Shown one piece after another: positions 24,600 through 35,372 of a DNA stretch of 64,000 nucleotides; positions within the stretch are counted from its first letter, which is position 1; every line of letters starts with the position of its first letter. Source of the DNA: Massilia sp. Bi118. Its GTDB lineage: Bacteria > Pseudomonadota > Gammaproteobacteria > Burkholderiales > Burkholderiaceae_D. The position numbers and the translations under genes are program-made. The stretch covers positions 372,001-436,000 of the forward strand of contig NZ_CAKKMV010000002.1 of assembly GCF_918697865.1 (NCBI RefSeq), read 5' to 3'. The notes beneath the pieces are model-generated. The model was not told where the DNA came from. It searched no databases and worked only from the letters and a program-made list of their open reading frames with translations.

Positions 24600-27271
24600 T
24601 TCGTACCACCTGTCCTTATTGCGGCGTCGGCTGCGGCGTGCGCGCCCAAAGGAGCCTGGACGGCTCGATCGCCATCGCCGGCGACGAGGCCCATCCCGCC
24701 AGCCAGGGCCGCCTGTGCGTAAAGGGCTCGGCGCTGGGCGAAACCGTCGGCCTCGAGGGCCGCCTGCTGGCGCCGATGCTGCGCGACGACGAGGGCCTGC
24801 GCGAAGCCTCGTGGGCCGAGGCGCTGGATAAGCTAGCAGGCGGATTCCGGAAGATCATCGCCGAGCACGGCCCGGATGCAGTGGCCCTCTACGTCTCCGG
24901 CCAGCTGCTGACCGAGGACTACTACGTCGCCAACAAGTTCATGAAGGGCTATGTCGGCAGCGCGAACATCGACACCAACTCGCGCCTGTGCATGTCCTCC
25001 GCCGTGGCGGGACACAAGCGGGCCTTCGGCGAAGATCTCGTGCCCGGCTGCTACGAAGACTTCGAGCTGGCCGACCTGGTGGTGCTGGTGGGCTCGAACG
25101 CGGCCTGGTGCCACCCGACCCTGTACCAGCGCATCGTCCGCGCGAAGGAAGCGCGCCCGCAGATGAAGGTCGTGGTGATCGACCCGCGCCGCACCGCCAC
25201 CTGCGACCTGGCCGACCTGCACCTGCCGCTTAAAATCGGCAGCGACGTCTGGCTGTTCAACGGCCTGCTGGGCTACCTGGCCACCCAGGGCGCGCTGGAC
25301 AGCGCCTGGGTACAGGCCCATACCGCCGGCCTGGGCGAGGCGCTGGACGCGGCGGGCGAAGCGGGCAGCCTGCTGGACGTGGCCAAGGCCTGCCGGCTCG
25401 ACCCGCAGCAGCTGCTGGCCTTCTACGAGCTGTTTGCGGACACCGAAAAAACCGTCACCGCCTTCACCATGGGCGTGAACCAGTCGTCCAGCGGCGCCGA
25501 CAAGGTCAACGCCATCATCAACTGCCATCTCGCCACCGGCCGTATCGGCCGTCCCGGCATGGGACCGTTCTCGCTGACCGGCCAGCCGAACGCGATGGGC
25601 GGGCGTGAAGTGGGTGGGCTGGCGAACATGCTGGCGGCGCACATGGAGCTGGACGATCCGTCCCAGCGCGCCGCCCTGCGGGCCTTCTGGGATGCGCCGC
25701 GGATGACGGACAAGGCGGGCCTGAAAGCGGTCGAGCTGTTCCGCGCGATCGAGGAGGGCAAGGTCAAGGCGGTGTGGATCATGGCCACCAATCCGCTGGT
25801 CAGCCTGCCGGATGCGGACCAGGCGCGGCGGGCGCTGGAAAAGTGCGAGCTGGTGGTGGCCTCGGACATCGTGCTGGGCACCGACACCAACCAGCTGGCC
25901 CACGTGCTGCTGCCGGCCCTGGGCTGGGGCGAGAAGGATGGCACTGTCACGAATTCCGAGCGTTGCATCTCGCGCCAGCGCGCCTTTTTATCAAGGCCGG
26001 GCCAGGCGAGGCCGGACTGGGAGATCGTCTGCGAGGTCGCGCGCCGCATGGGTTTCAGCGGTTTCGATTTCACGGCGCCCCAGCAGATCTTCGACGAGCA
26101 TGCGCGCCTGTCCAGCTGGCAGAACGGCGCCGGCAGCCAGCGCCGCCGCGTGTTCGATATCGGCGGCCTCGCTGGTCTCAGCCGCGCCGAATACGATGCG
26201 CTGGAACCGGTGCAGTGGCCGGTCCGCCGCCAGGGCGAGGCCACGCAACGCCTGTTCGGCGACGGCCAGTTCGCTTACCCGGACGGCAAGGCGCGCTTCG
26301 TTGCCACCCGCGCGCGCCTGCCCGCGCATCTGCCCGACGCTGAATTTCCGCTAGTACTGAACACCGGCCGCGTGCGCGACCAGTGGCACACGATGACGCG
26401 CACCGGCCGCTCGGTCAAGCTGGCCGAGCACCTGCCGGAACCCTTCGTCGACCTGCACCCGCAGGATGCGCTGCTGTGCGGCGTGAAGGCCGGCGAACTG
26501 GCGCGCGTGAGCAGCAGCTGGGGCGCGGTGGTGGCGCGCGTCCAGCACGGCGGCGGCATCGCGCGCGGCAGCGTGTTCATACCCATCCACTGGAGCGGCC
26601 AGACGGCCTCCGATGCGTGCGTGGGCGCGATGGTGAACCCGGCGGTGGACCCGGTCTCGGGCGAGCCGGAATTCAAGCACACGCCGGTGCGCGTCGAGCC
26701 TTTCGGCGTGCACTGGTATGGCTTCATACTCAGCCGCGCGGCGCTGCCGCTGCAGGAAGCGGCCAACTGGACCCGCATCCAGGGCAGGGATGTCGTGCGC
26801 TACGAGCTGGCGGGACGCAAGCCTTTTGCCGATGCCGCCGGCTGGGCGCGCAAGCTGTTGCAGGTCGAAGATGAAGACGCCGACTGGATCGAGCTCGAGG
26901 ACCGCAACGGCGGCATCTACCGCGCCGCCCACCTGGTCGACGGCCGCATCGAGGCCTGCCTGTTCGTCTCCCAGCGCCAGGATCTGCCGGCGCGGGCCTG
27001 GCTGGCGCAGATGTTCGGCCAGGAGAGCCTGAGCCCGCAGGACCGCATCGGCCTGCTGTCCGGCCGCGCGCGCGAGCAAGGGGCCGATCCGGGACCGACC
27101 GTCTGCTCCTGCTTCGGCGTCGGCCGCAACACGATCCGGATCGCCATCGAGAAGCACGGCTTGACGGATGCGGCCGCGGTCACGGCTTGCGTCAAGGCGG
27201 GCGGTAATTGCGGTTCCTGCGTGCCGGAGATACGCGCGCTGCTCGGCGAGGCCTCCATCAAGGCGCAATAA
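24596..27271 (+). CDS. nasA: assimilatory nitrate reductase, molybdopterin catalytic subunit
   Basis: An 891-residue cytoplasmic molybdoenzyme. The N-terminal [4Fe-4S] motif is CPYCGVGCGV with the fourth Cys in GRLCVKG. Mo-bisMGD domains follow (SRLCMSSAVAG, MGVNQSSSG, GTDTNQLAHVLLPA), then a molydopterin-dinucleotide binding domain (NTGRVRDQWHTMTRTG). A BFD-type [2Fe-2S] domain ends the chain (VCSCFGVGR, GGNCGSCVPE), as in NasA/NasC enzymes. It reduces nitrate to nitrite using electrons from the flavoprotein encoded just upstream. The ATG at 24596 is decided by the iron-sulfur motif starting five residues later; the open frame extending 1 kb upstream is an artefact of GC-rich sequence. Confidence 0.96.
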   Translation: MIRTTCPYCGVGCGVRAQRSLDGSIAIAGDEAHPASQGRLCVKGSALGETVGLEGRLLAPMLRDDEGLREASWAEALDKLAGGFRKIIAEHGPDAVALYVSGQLLTEDYYVANKFMKGYVGSANIDTNSRLCMSSAVAGHKRAFGEDLVPGCYEDFELADLVVLVGSNAAWCHPTLYQRIVRAKEARPQMKVVVIDPRRTATCDLADLHLPLKIGSDVWLFNGLLGYLATQGALDSAWVQAHTAGLGEALDAAGEAGSLLDVAKACRLDPQQLLAFYELFADTEKTVTAFTMGVNQSSSGADKVNAIINCHLATGRIGRPGMGPFSLTGQPNAMGGREVGGLANMLAAHMELDDPSQRAALRAFWDAPRMTDKAGLKAVELFRAIEEGKVKAVWIMATNPLVSLPDADQARRALEKCELVVASDIVLGTDTNQLAHVLLPALGWGEKDGTVTNSERCISRQRAFLSRPGQARPDWEIVCEVARRMGFSGFDFTAPQQIFDEHARLSSWQNGAGSQRRRVFDIGGLAGLSRAEYDALEPVQWPVRRQGEATQRLFGDGQFAYPDGKARFVATRARLPAHLPDAEFPLVLNTGRVRDQWHTMTRTGRSVKLAEHLPEPFVDLHPQDALLCGVKAGELARVSSSWGAVVARVQHGGGIARGSVFIPIHWSGQTASDACVGAMVNPAVDPVSGEPEFKHTPVRVEPFGVHWYGFILSRAALPLQEAANWTRIQGRDVVRYELAGRKPFADAAGWARKLLQVEDEDADWIELEDRNGGIYRAAHLVDGRIEACLFVSQRQDLPARAWLAQMFGQESLSPQDRIGLLSGRAREQGADPGPTVCSCFGVGRNTIRIAIEKHGLTDAAAVTACVKAGGNCGSCVPEIRALLGEASIKAQ

Positions 27272-27373
27272 GCGCAGGCCATCCGGCGATTTTTGCAGTT
27301 CGTCTCAAATTCTCGGCCCGGCGGGCATTCCCTGCCTAGAATGGTTTCATCATCAATCAACCGAGAGACTGCG

Positions 27374-28006
27374 ATGCGCCCGATCACCCTTGCCCTTGCC
27401 GCCACCCTTTCCCTTGCCGGCGCCGCCCACGCGGACGAGCAGGTCCGCAACGCGCCGGCCTTCACGGCGATCAGCGTACAGGGTCCTTTCAGCGTCACCG
27501 TGGATGCGGGCAAGGCGCAGTCGCTGACCGTGCGCGGCGACCCGCGCTTCATCAAGGAGCTGACCAGTGAAGTGGTGGACGGCGAATTGCGTCTGCGCCT
27601 GCGTGACAAGGATTACAGCCACAAGTCCTGGAAGGGCGACCCGCTGGTCGTCATCGGCATGCCGGCGCTGCGCGCGCTCGAGGTCGAAGGCGCGGGCGAG
27701 ATCAACCTCAATCGCATCCGCGGCGAGCGCCTCGACGTCACCTATCGGGGCGCGGGCAAGATGGATATCAACGGCGAAGTGAAGACCTTCAGCATGAAGG
27801 CCGAAGGCGTGGGCGAAGTCGATGCCAAGCGCCTGCTCGCGAACGACGTGGACATCCGCTTCCGCGGCGTCGGCGACGTCAGCGTCTACGCCAGGAACCG
27901 GCTCGACGCCGTGGTGCAGGGCATGGGCAGCCTGACCTATTACGGCAAGCCGCGCACGGTCAACAAGAAGGCTTCCGGCATCGGCTCGGTAGACGCCGGC
28001 GAATAA
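27374..28006 (+). CDS. secreted DUF2807 (head-GIN) adhesin-like protein
   Basis: A 210-residue protein with a signal peptide (LAATLSLAGAAHA) followed by a right-handed beta-helix-like DUF2807 domain. Repeats include GPFSVTVDAGKAQSLTVRG, VEGAGEINLNRIRGERLDV and GVGDVSVYARNRL. Family members are periplasmic or surface proteins with poorly known roles, described as putative auto-transporter adhesins. It stands alone after the nitrate operon and converges with the LysR gene, leaving six bases between them. Confidence 0.88.
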   Translation: MRPITLALAATLSLAGAAHADEQVRNAPAFTAISVQGPFSVTVDAGKAQSLTVRGDPRFIKELTSEVVDGELRLRLRDKDYSHKSWKGDPLVVIGMPALRALEVEGAGEINLNRIRGERLDVTYRGAGKMDINGEVKTFSMKAEGVGEVDAKRLLANDVDIRFRGVGDVSVYARNRLDAVVQGMGSLTYYGKPRTVNKKASGIGSVDAGE

Positions 28007-28012
28007 GGTTTT

Positions 28013-28957
28013 TCAAGGCGGTGGCAGGATACCGAAAGCCTGCGGCACCGCCACCTTCATGATGTCGATGAAGCGCCGCAGCCGCGCAGGATAGAAGCGC
28101 GCCGGCGGATAGATCAGCTGGATGGGCAGCGGCGCCGCTTCCCAGTCCGGCATCAGCTGCACCAGGCGCCCGGCGTCGAGCTCCTCGCGCACGGCCCAGG
28201 ACGAGCCGATTGCCGCGCCCACGCCCAGCAGGGCAGCGCTGCGCATCGCGTACAGGTTGTCGGTGTACATGCGCGGCTGGATGGCAAAGCGTAGCGTCTC
28301 GCCGCTCTGGCGGTGGGTCAGCGCGACCTCGTTGCGGTAGAAGCTCGACACCGCGATCCACGGCAGGGCGGCCAGCTGCTCCGGATGCGTGGGCGGCTCG
28401 CGGCCTGCCAGCACGGCGGGCGCGCAGACCACGATGCGCGGCACTTCGCCCAGGCGGATCGCCACCACCGACGGATCGGGAATGTCGCCGACCCGCAGCG
28501 CGCAGTCGATGCCCTCGGCGATGAAGTCCGGGGTGCGGTCGTGCAGGGTCCAGTCGACCGCCATTTTCGGATAGCGCGCCAGGTATTCGGCCAGCGGCGC
28601 CACCAGCTGCTGCTGGCCGAAGGCGTGCGGCGCGATCACGCGCAGCAGCCCGACCGGCTCCTCGCCGGCGCCGCGGATCTCGCTCTCGAATTCCTGCCAG
28701 CCGGCGAGCAGCTCCTTCGCGCGCGTGTAGCAGCGCATGCCGTCGTCGGTCAGCTTCATCGCGTGGGTCGAGCGCTGCAGCAGGCGCACGCCCAGCGATT
28801 TCTCCAGGGTCTTCAGGCGCCGGCTGATGGTCGGCTGCGTCGTCTCCAGCAGGCGCGCCGCCGCCGACAGGCTGCCGGCATCGACGATGCGCACAAAAGT
28901 CTCCACAAGCATCATACGGTCGGCGGTGGAAACAACGCCATTGAGGTCGAGGTTCAT
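28013..28957 (-). CDS. LysR-family transcriptional regulator
   Basis: A 314-residue LysR protein with an N-terminal helix-turn-helix (AGSLSAAARLLETTQPTISRR) and a C-terminal effector domain. It is divergent from the MFS transporter gene at 29053 and may control it; the inducer is unknown. An upstream in-frame ATG at 28999 would add 14 residues. ATG 28957 matches the family's usual beginning, though neither start has a strong ribosome site. Confidence 0.92.
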   Translation of the reverse strand: MNLDLNGVVSTADRMMLVETFVRIVDAGSLSAAARLLETTQPTISRRLKTLEKSLGVRLLQRSTHAMKLTDDGMRCYTRAKELLAGWQEFESEIRGAGEEPVGLLRVIAPHAFGQQQLVAPLAEYLARYPKMAVDWTLHDRTPDFIAEGIDCALRVGDIPDPSVVAIRLGEVPRIVVCAPAVLAGREPPTHPEQLAALPWIAVSSFYRNEVALTHRQSGETLRFAIQPRMYTDNLYAMRSAALLGVGAAIGSSWAVREELDAGRLVQLMPDWEAAPLPIQLIYPPARFYPARLRRFIDIMKVAVPQAFGILPPP

Positions 28958-29052
28958 ACGCTCATCGTATAACAGTTCGACGTTCCGCGCGTCTACCATA
29001 CGTGGAGCGTAGCAAAGATAATGGCATCATCGTCAATCCAGCCAACACTGCC

Positions 29053-30252
29053 ATGAACACCGCATCGACAAGCGTGAAACCCGCCCAGCCCCATTTATCG
29101 ACATCGCTGACCTTCCTGCTCGCCGGCGGCACCGGCCTCACGGTCGCCGCGCTCTATTACAGCCAGCCGACCCTCGGCGTGCTGGCCGGCGACCTCCACG
29201 CCAGCTCGCGCCAGATCGGCTGGATTCCGACGCTCACCCAGCTCGGCTACGCGCTCGGCCTGCTTCTGCTCGCGCCTCTCGGCGACCGCTTCGACCGCCG
29301 CAACATCATCCTGCTGAAGGCGGCGATCCTGTGCGCGGCGCTGCTGCTGACCGGCTTCGCGCCGGGCCTGGGCGTGCTGCTGGTGGCGAGCCTGCTGGTC
29401 GGCCTGTTCGCCACCGTGGCCCAGGACATCGTTCCCGCCGCGGCCACGCTGGCGCCGGCCCATGAGCGCGGCAAGGCGGTCGGCACGGTGATGACCGGCC
29501 TGTTGATGGGCATCCTGCTGTCGCGGGTGGTGAGCGGCTTCGTCGCCGAAAACTTCGGCTGGCGCTCGGTGTTCGTCGCGGCCGCCGCCAGCGTCGCCGT
29601 ACTGGCGGTGGTGCTGTCGCGCGGCCTGCCGCGCTTTGCGCCGACCACCAGCCAGCCGTATCCGCAGCTCCTGAAATCGCTGCTGCACCTGTGGGTCGAG
29701 TATCCGAAGCTGCGCCAGGCCGCGCTGGCCCAGGGCCTGCTGGCGCTCGGCTTCTCGGCCTTCTGGTCGACCCTCGCCGTGATGCTGCACGAAGCGCCTT
29801 TCCATCTGGGCTCGGCCGCCGCCGGCGCCTTCGGCCTGGCCGGCGCCGCCGGTGCGCTGGCCGCGCCCTACGCCGGCCGCCTGGCGGACCGCCATGGCCC
29901 GGCCTGGGTGCTGCGTATTTCCTGCGGCGTCGCCGCGGTGTCCTTTGCGTCGATGCTGCTGATGCCGTGGCTAGCGGTGCAGGGCCAGCTGGCGCTGCTC
30001 GCTCTCGCCACCCTCGGCTTCGACCTGGGCGTGCAATCCAGCCTGATCTCGCACCAGACCATCGTCTTCGGCATCGCGCCGGAAGCGCGCAGCCGCCTGA
30101 ACGCGGTCCTGATGACCTGCATGTTCATCGGCATGGCGCTGGGCGGCCTGCTCGGCGCCCAGGCCCTCGCAAGCTGGGGCTGGACCGGCGTGGTGCTGCT
30201 GGCGACCGTCGCCTCGGGCTGCGCGTTGCTGGTGCGCTTGAACGCGAAGTAA
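29053..30252 (+). CDS. MFS transporter (drug/arabinose-efflux type)
   Basis: A 399-residue twelve-helix major-facilitator protein. The loop 2-3 motif A is LLLAPLGDRFDRRNIIL, and SQPTLGVLAGDL precedes it. Members of this group export small molecules; the substrate cannot be read from sequence. It is divergent from a LysR regulator, the common arrangement for an inducible exporter. Its stop codon abuts that of the convergent GST gene with no spacing. Confidence 0.9.
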   Translation: MNTASTSVKPAQPHLSTSLTFLLAGGTGLTVAALYYSQPTLGVLAGDLHASSRQIGWIPTLTQLGYALGLLLLAPLGDRFDRRNIILLKAAILCAALLLTGFAPGLGVLLVASLLVGLFATVAQDIVPAAATLAPAHERGKAVGTVMTGLLMGILLSRVVSGFVAENFGWRSVFVAAAASVAVLAVVLSRGLPRFAPTTSQPYPQLLKSLLHLWVEYPKLRQAALAQGLLALGFSAFWSTLAVMLHEAPFHLGSAAAGAFGLAGAAGALAAPYAGRLADRHGPAWVLRISCGVAAVSFASMLLMPWLAVQGQLALLALATLGFDLGVQSSLISHQTIVFGIAPEARSRLNAVLMTCMFIGMALGGLLGAQALASWGWTGVVLLATVASGCALLVRLNAK

Positions 30253-30897
30253 TCAGGCCGCAGGGGCGTTGACGGCCAGTTGCGCGGCGAAGGCCCGCTG
30301 GTAGGCCGGCCGCGCCTCGCCGCGCGCCACATAGGCGGCCAGGTTCGGGAACTCGTCCAGGATGCCCGAGGGTCTTGCCCGGAGCAGCACGTGCACCATC
30401 ATCAGGTCGCCCGCACTGAATTCGCCGTCCAGCCATGCGGCCTCGCCCAGGCGGGCCGACAGCTGGCGGAAGCGGGCCCGCACGCGGTCCAGGACCAGCG
30501 GCAGGCGCTCCGCGGCCCAGGGCTTGTCGGCCTCGAAGAACCTGGCCACGACGATATCGAGGATGGGCGGCTCCATCGTATTCACCGCGGCGAACATCCA
30601 TGCAACGGCACGCGCCCGGGCATTCGCGTCAGGCTGCAGCAGGCCGGGATGGCTCTGGGCGATGTGCAGGATGATGGCGCCGGTCTCGAACAGGACAAGG
30701 TCGCCTTCTTCATAGGTCGGGATCTGGCCGAAGGGATGCAGCGCCAGGTGCGGCGCTTCCTTCATCGCGCCGAAGGACACCAGGCGCACTTCGTAAGGCA
30801 GGCTGGCTTCCTCGAGCGCCCAGCGTACCCGCGTGTCGCGCGCCAGGCCCTTGCCGCCGTCGGGCGAGCGTTCGAAGGCGGTGATGGTGATGGTCAT
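30253..30897 (-). CDS. glutathione S-transferase family protein
   Basis: A 214-residue protein. The N-terminal thioredoxin-like domain carries the cis-Pro (FGQIPTYEEGDL) and the glutathione-contact FETGAIILHIA. The C-terminal all-alpha domain has WLDGEFSAGDLMMVHVL, the conserved N-capping box. It probably conjugates or reduces electrophiles with glutathione in the cytoplasm; the substrate is unknown. Its neighbours are unrelated. Confidence 0.93.
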   Translation of the reverse strand: MTITITAFERSPDGGKGLARDTRVRWALEEASLPYEVRLVSFGAMKEAPHLALHPFGQIPTYEEGDLVLFETGAIILHIAQSHPGLLQPDANARARAVAWMFAAVNTMEPPILDIVVARFFEADKPWAAERLPLVLDRVRARFRQLSARLGEAAWLDGEFSAGDLMMVHVLLRARPSGILDEFPNLAAYVARGEARPAYQRAFAAQLAVNAPAA

Positions 30898-30953
30898 GGA
30901 AGGTCCTCCCTGGTCGATGGCATGAGACTACCCGCGAATGGCCCAGCCGGCAA

Positions 30954-31913
30954 TCAGGGCCTGCGCGCCGGCTTCGAAGTGAGCAGGCTCGCCGCCACCG
31001 CCACCGCCAGGATCAGCCCCACCACCCCCAGCGCCACGCCGACCGGGATCTTGTAGACATCCAGCAGCAGCATCTTCGCGCCGATGAAGATGAGGATGCC
31101 GGCCAGCCCGTACTTCAGCAGGTGGAAGCGCTGCGCCATGTCGGCCAGCAGGAAGTACATCGCGCGCAGGCCGAGGATGGCGAAGATGTTCGAGGTGAAC
31201 ACGATGAAGGGATCGCCAGTGACGGCGAAGATGGCCGGGATCGAATCCACCGCGAAGATCAGGTCCGTGACCTCGACCAGCACCAGCACCAGGAACAGCG
31301 GCGTCGCATGGCGCAGGCCCTCCAGCACCACGAAGAAGCGCTCGCCGTGGTAGTGCTCGGACACGCGCAGGTGGCCGCGCATCCAGCGCAGCACGGGGTT
31401 CTTCGCGAGAGCGGGTTCGTGGCCGGCGAACAGCAGCATCTTCACGCCCGTCGCCAGCAGCAGGAGGCCGAACAGGTAGAGGATCCAGTGGAAGTGCGCC
31501 AGCAGGATGGCGCCAAGGTAGATCAGGACGGCGCGCATGAGGATCGCGCCCAGCACGCCGTACAGCAGCACGCGCTTCTGCAGCGCGGCCGGCACCGCGA
31601 AGTACTGAAACAGGGTGATCCAGACGAAGACGTTGTCGACCGCCAGCGACTTCTCGATCAGGTAGCCGGTGAAGTATTCGAGCGCCCTGGCGCGGGCGGC
31701 GTCTTCGCCGATGGTGCCGTCGAGGTACCACCAGAACAGCGCGCCGAAGCTGAGTGCGATCGTGACCCACACCAGCGACCAGCCGGCGGCTTCGCCGGTG
31801 CTGACCGTGTGCGCGCCTTCCTTCTTGAGCATGAAGAAATCGACGGCCAGCAGAACGATGACGAGCACCGTGAAAGATGCGTAGAGGCCGGGTGTGCCGA
31901 TCGAATGGGGCAT
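30954..31913 (-). CDS. TerC family integral membrane protein
   Basis: A 319-residue protein with about nine membrane helices and the TerC signature SLAVDNVFVWITLF together with DLIFAVDSIPAIFA. These acidic motifs probably form a metal pathway. Relatives such as Alx export manganese, others are linked to tellurite resistance. No yybP-ykoY riboswitch, which often precedes such genes, was recognised upstream. It lies downstream of the two tRNA-Pro genes on the same strand. Confidence 0.93.
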   Translation of the reverse strand: MPHSIGTPGLYASFTVLVIVLLAVDFFMLKKEGAHTVSTGEAAGWSLVWVTIALSFGALFWWYLDGTIGEDAARARALEYFTGYLIEKSLAVDNVFVWITLFQYFAVPAALQKRVLLYGVLGAILMRAVLIYLGAILLAHFHWILYLFGLLLLATGVKMLLFAGHEPALAKNPVLRWMRGHLRVSEHYHGERFFVVLEGLRHATPLFLVLVLVEVTDLIFAVDSIPAIFAVTGDPFIVFTSNIFAILGLRAMYFLLADMAQRFHLLKYGLAGILIFIGAKMLLLDVYKIPVGVALGVVGLILAVAVAASLLTSKPARRP

Positions 31914-32025
31914 GACATGCTCCGTGCGGATCAGTAAAGGTATTTACATGATGCTGCCGCGCGGACGGACGCGTCAATCGACGAAAACGAGACGAAAATT
32001 ACAGGAAAACGTGAGGAAATGAAGG

Positions 32026-32102
32026 TGGTCGGGGTGAGAGGATTCGAACCTCCGGCCTCTACGTCCCGAACGTAGCGCTCTACCGGGCTAAGCTACACCC
32101 CG
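32026..32102 (-). tRNA. tRNA-Pro (CGG), downstream copy
   Basis: The minus strand folds into a full cloverleaf. The acceptor CGGGGTG pairs with CACCCCG, the anticodon stem is CTACG/CGTAG with loop TTCGGGA (anticodon CGG), and the T loop is TTCGAAT. The discriminator A and CCA are encoded. The sequence is identical to the copy at 32137-32213, 111 bases away, and both share the promoter at 32253-32281. Confidence 0.97.
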
Positions 32103-32134
32103 ACTGGTATTGGTACTGCTGAGGGAGAAAAACA

Positions 32135-32213
<79 letters not shown>

Positions 32214-32252
32214 ACTGGTTTGAGACTCGTTGCCGAATCTCGGGAAGCCGTT

Positions 32253-32281
32253 ACTATAGTTGCCTCAGTGGTTCCTGTCAA
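32253..32281 (-). promoter_or_regulatory. sigma-70 promoter of the tRNA-Pro pair
   Basis: On the minus strand TTGACA (32276-32281) and TATAGT (32253-32258) are separated by exactly 17 bases. The -35 box falls inside the last codons of ispB. The predicted start is near 32246, ahead of both tRNA genes. Confidence 0.8.
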
Positions 32282-33254
32282 CTGCGAAGCTGCACAGCTG
32301 GAGCAGGCTTTGCTTGTATTCGCTCTCCGGCAGGTCGGCGATGGCGCCGGCCGCGCGACGGGCTGCCGCCTCGGCTTCGCGGCGCGTAAAGTCGAGCGCG
32401 CCGCTGGTGGTGACGGCCGACAGCACGGCGTCGAAATGGGTCTCGTCGCCCTGTTCGATGCAGCTGCGGATCAGTTCGCGCTGCTCGGGACTGCCGTTTT
32501 CCATCACGTAGATCAGGGGCAGGGTGGGCTTGCCTTCGCGCAGGTCGTCGCCGACGTTCTTGCCGATCTCGCTGGCGTCGCCGGCATAGTCGAGCACGTC
32601 GTCGATCAGCTGGAACGCGGTGCCCAGCGAGCGGCCGTATTCGCCGGCGGCGTCGATCTGGGCGTCGTTCGCGCCGGCCACCAGCGCGCCGAGCTGGGCG
32701 GCGGCTTCGAACAGCTTGGCGGTCTTCGAGCGGATCACGGTCAGGTAGCTTTCCTGGGTGACGTCCGGATCGTGCATGTTCAGCAGCTGCAGGACTTCGC
32801 CCTCGGCGATGACGGTGGTGGCGCGCGACAGGATTTCCATCACGCGCATGTTGTCCAGGCTGGTCATCATCTCGAAGGCGCGCGAGTACAGGTAGTCGCC
32901 GACCAGCACCGAGGCCGCGTTGCCGAACATCGCGTTGGCGGTCTGGCGGCCGCGGCGCATCGAGGATTCGTCGACCACGTCGTCGTGCAGCAGGGTGGCG
33001 GTGTGGATGAACTCGACGACGGCCGCCAGTTCGTGGTGGCCGGCGCCCTTGTAGCCGTAGGCGTTCGCCAGCAGCAGCACCAGCACCGGGCGGATCCGCT
33101 TGCCGCCGGCGCCGATGATGTATTCGGCGATCTGGTTCACCAGCGCGACGTCCGATTGCAGCCGCTGTCGGATCACGCCGTTGACGGCCTCCATGTCGGT
33201 GGCGATCGTTCGGGTGAGGGGGTTCTGTTGTGCGGTGTTGGTGGCGGCGGACAA
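32265..33254 (-). CDS. ispB: polyprenyl (octaprenyl) diphosphate synthase
   Basis: A 329-residue trans-prenyltransferase with both Asp-rich motifs: LLHDDVVDESSMRRG and the second, QLIDDVLDYAGD. GGKRIRPVLVLL is the substrate-binding start. It extends farnesyl diphosphate to the side chain of ubiquinone. Product length is not certain from sequence; octaprenyl is usual in betaproteobacteria. It is divergent from rplU, a conserved arrangement in this group. The tRNA-Pro promoter overlaps its 3' end. Confidence 0.94.
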   Translation of the reverse strand: MSAATNTAQQNPLTRTIATDMEAVNGVIRQRLQSDVALVNQIAEYIIGAGGKRIRPVLVLLLANAYGYKGAGHHELAAVVEFIHTATLLHDDVVDESSMRRGRQTANAMFGNAASVLVGDYLYSRAFEMMTSLDNMRVMEILSRATTVIAEGEVLQLLNMHDPDVTQESYLTVIRSKTAKLFEAAAQLGALVAGANDAQIDAAGEYGRSLGTAFQLIDDVLDYAGDASEIGKNVGDDLREGKPTLPLIYVMENGSPEQRELIRSCIEQGDETHFDAVLSAVTTSGALDFTRREAEAAARRAAGAIADLPESEYKQSLLQLCSFAVDRNH

Positions 33255-33355
33255 GGCGGACCTGCTTACGTTGAGAGCGATGTGGATGTGTTAAGTGGCG
33301 CGATTATACGATAAGCAAGCAAAACTCGCGCTTTTTCACATGAGCAGGGATAGCT

Positions 33356-33384
33356 TTGACGCCCTGCACCAATTTATGTATAAT
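33356..33384 (+). promoter_or_regulatory. sigma-70 promoter of rplU-rpmA
   Basis: TTGACG (33356-33361) and a perfect TATAAT (33379-33384) have 17-base spacing. Transcription should start near 33391, giving about a 74-base leader before rplU. It is one of the strongest consensus promoters in the window, as expected for ribosomal protein genes. Confidence 0.85.
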
Positions 33385-33464
33385 CCTCTGTTCCCCGAAT
33401 CCCGAGCATGCTGTACCGCCGGATTCGTCGGAATTTCTTCAAACACACAATGAGGTTTCAAATC

Positions 33465-33776
33465 ATGTACGCGGTCATAAAAACCGGTGGCAAGCAGTAT
33501 AAAGTTGTCGCTGGCGAAAAACTCAAAATCGAACAGATACCGGCAGACATTGGTTCCGAACTCACTATCGATCAGGTTCTCGCAGTAGGCGAGGGCGAGA
33601 GCATCAAGTTTGGTGCTCCGCTGGTGGAAGGTGCTTCGGTTCGCGTGACTGTTATTTCGCAGGGTCGCCACGACAAAGTGCGTATCTTCAAGATGCGTCG
33701 TCGTAAGCACTACCAGAAGCGTCAGGGCCATCGCCAGAACTACACCGAAATCCAAGTGGTTGCGATCAACGGCTAA
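33465..33776 (+). CDS. rplU: 50S ribosomal protein L21
   Basis: A 103-residue protein that matches L21 over its full length ([20 protein letters not shown] at the start; [20 protein letters not shown] near the end, the 23S rRNA-binding part). It belongs to the large ribosomal subunit. rpmA follows after 38 bases, the near-universal gene order. Confidence 0.98.
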   Translation: MYAVIKTGGKQYKVVAGEKLKIEQIPADIGSELTIDQVLAVGEGESIKFGAPLVEGASVRVTVISQGRHDKVRIFKMRRRKHYQKRQGHRQNYTEIQVVAING

Positions 33777-33814
33777 TTGCCGCGCGTCCTCAACAGTCAT
33801 CAAGGAGCATCTAA

Positions 33815-34087
33815 ATGGCACACAAAAAAGGCGGCGGTACTACCCGCAACGGCCGTGACTCAGAAAGCAAACGCCTTGGCGTGAAAGTCTACGGCGGCCA
33901 GTCTATCAACGCAGGCGGCATCATCGTGCGTCAGCGCGGCACCACCGTGCGTCCGGGCACCAACGTCGGCATGGGCAAGGATCACACCCTGTTCGCGCTG
34001 GTCGACGGCAACGTCAAGTTCGTCAAGCAAGGCGTCGGTTCGAAGCAGTACGTGACCGTCGTTGCTGCTGAAGCAGTCGCTGCTTAA
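33815..34087 (+). CDS. rpmA: 50S ribosomal protein L27
   Basis: A 90-residue basic protein starting [18 protein letters not shown], whose N-terminal tail reaches the peptidyl-transferase centre. AAGGAG lies eight bases before ATG. It is co-transcribed with rplU, and an intrinsic terminator follows at 34139-34165 before obgE. Confidence 0.98.
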   Translation: MAHKKGGGTTRNGRDSESKRLGVKVYGGQSINAGGIIVRQRGTTVRPGTNVGMGKDHTLFALVDGNVKFVKQGVGSKQYVTVVAAEAVAA

Positions 34088-34138
34088 TTCATAAGCAGTG
34101 CAGCGGAACCCTGCTTCGGCGGGTTCCGCGAATCGATA

Positions 34139-34165
34139 GGCTCTGCCCATAGGTAGGGCCTTTTT
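34139..34165 (+). terminator. intrinsic terminator after rpmA
   Basis: GGCTCT/AGGGCC forms a 6-bp stem (one G-U) ending in TTTTT. A stronger perfect 9-bp hairpin, GCGGAACCC/GGGTTCCGC (34103-34129), lies just before it without a T-run. Together they should reduce readthrough from the ribosomal genes into obgE. Confidence 0.65.
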
Positions 34166-34231
34166 AATTTCCGGCGCTGTCACCGTTAAGTGCGTATCCA
34201 TGGGCCCATCTTGTGGCACATTTAACAGTGA

Positions 34232-35371
<1,140 letters not shown>

Positions 35372-35372
35372 T

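Noticed and set aside
31914..32025. Possible yybP-ykoY manganese riboswitch before the TerC gene
   Set aside because: Looked for because such genes often carry it, but no conserved core or matching helices were found.
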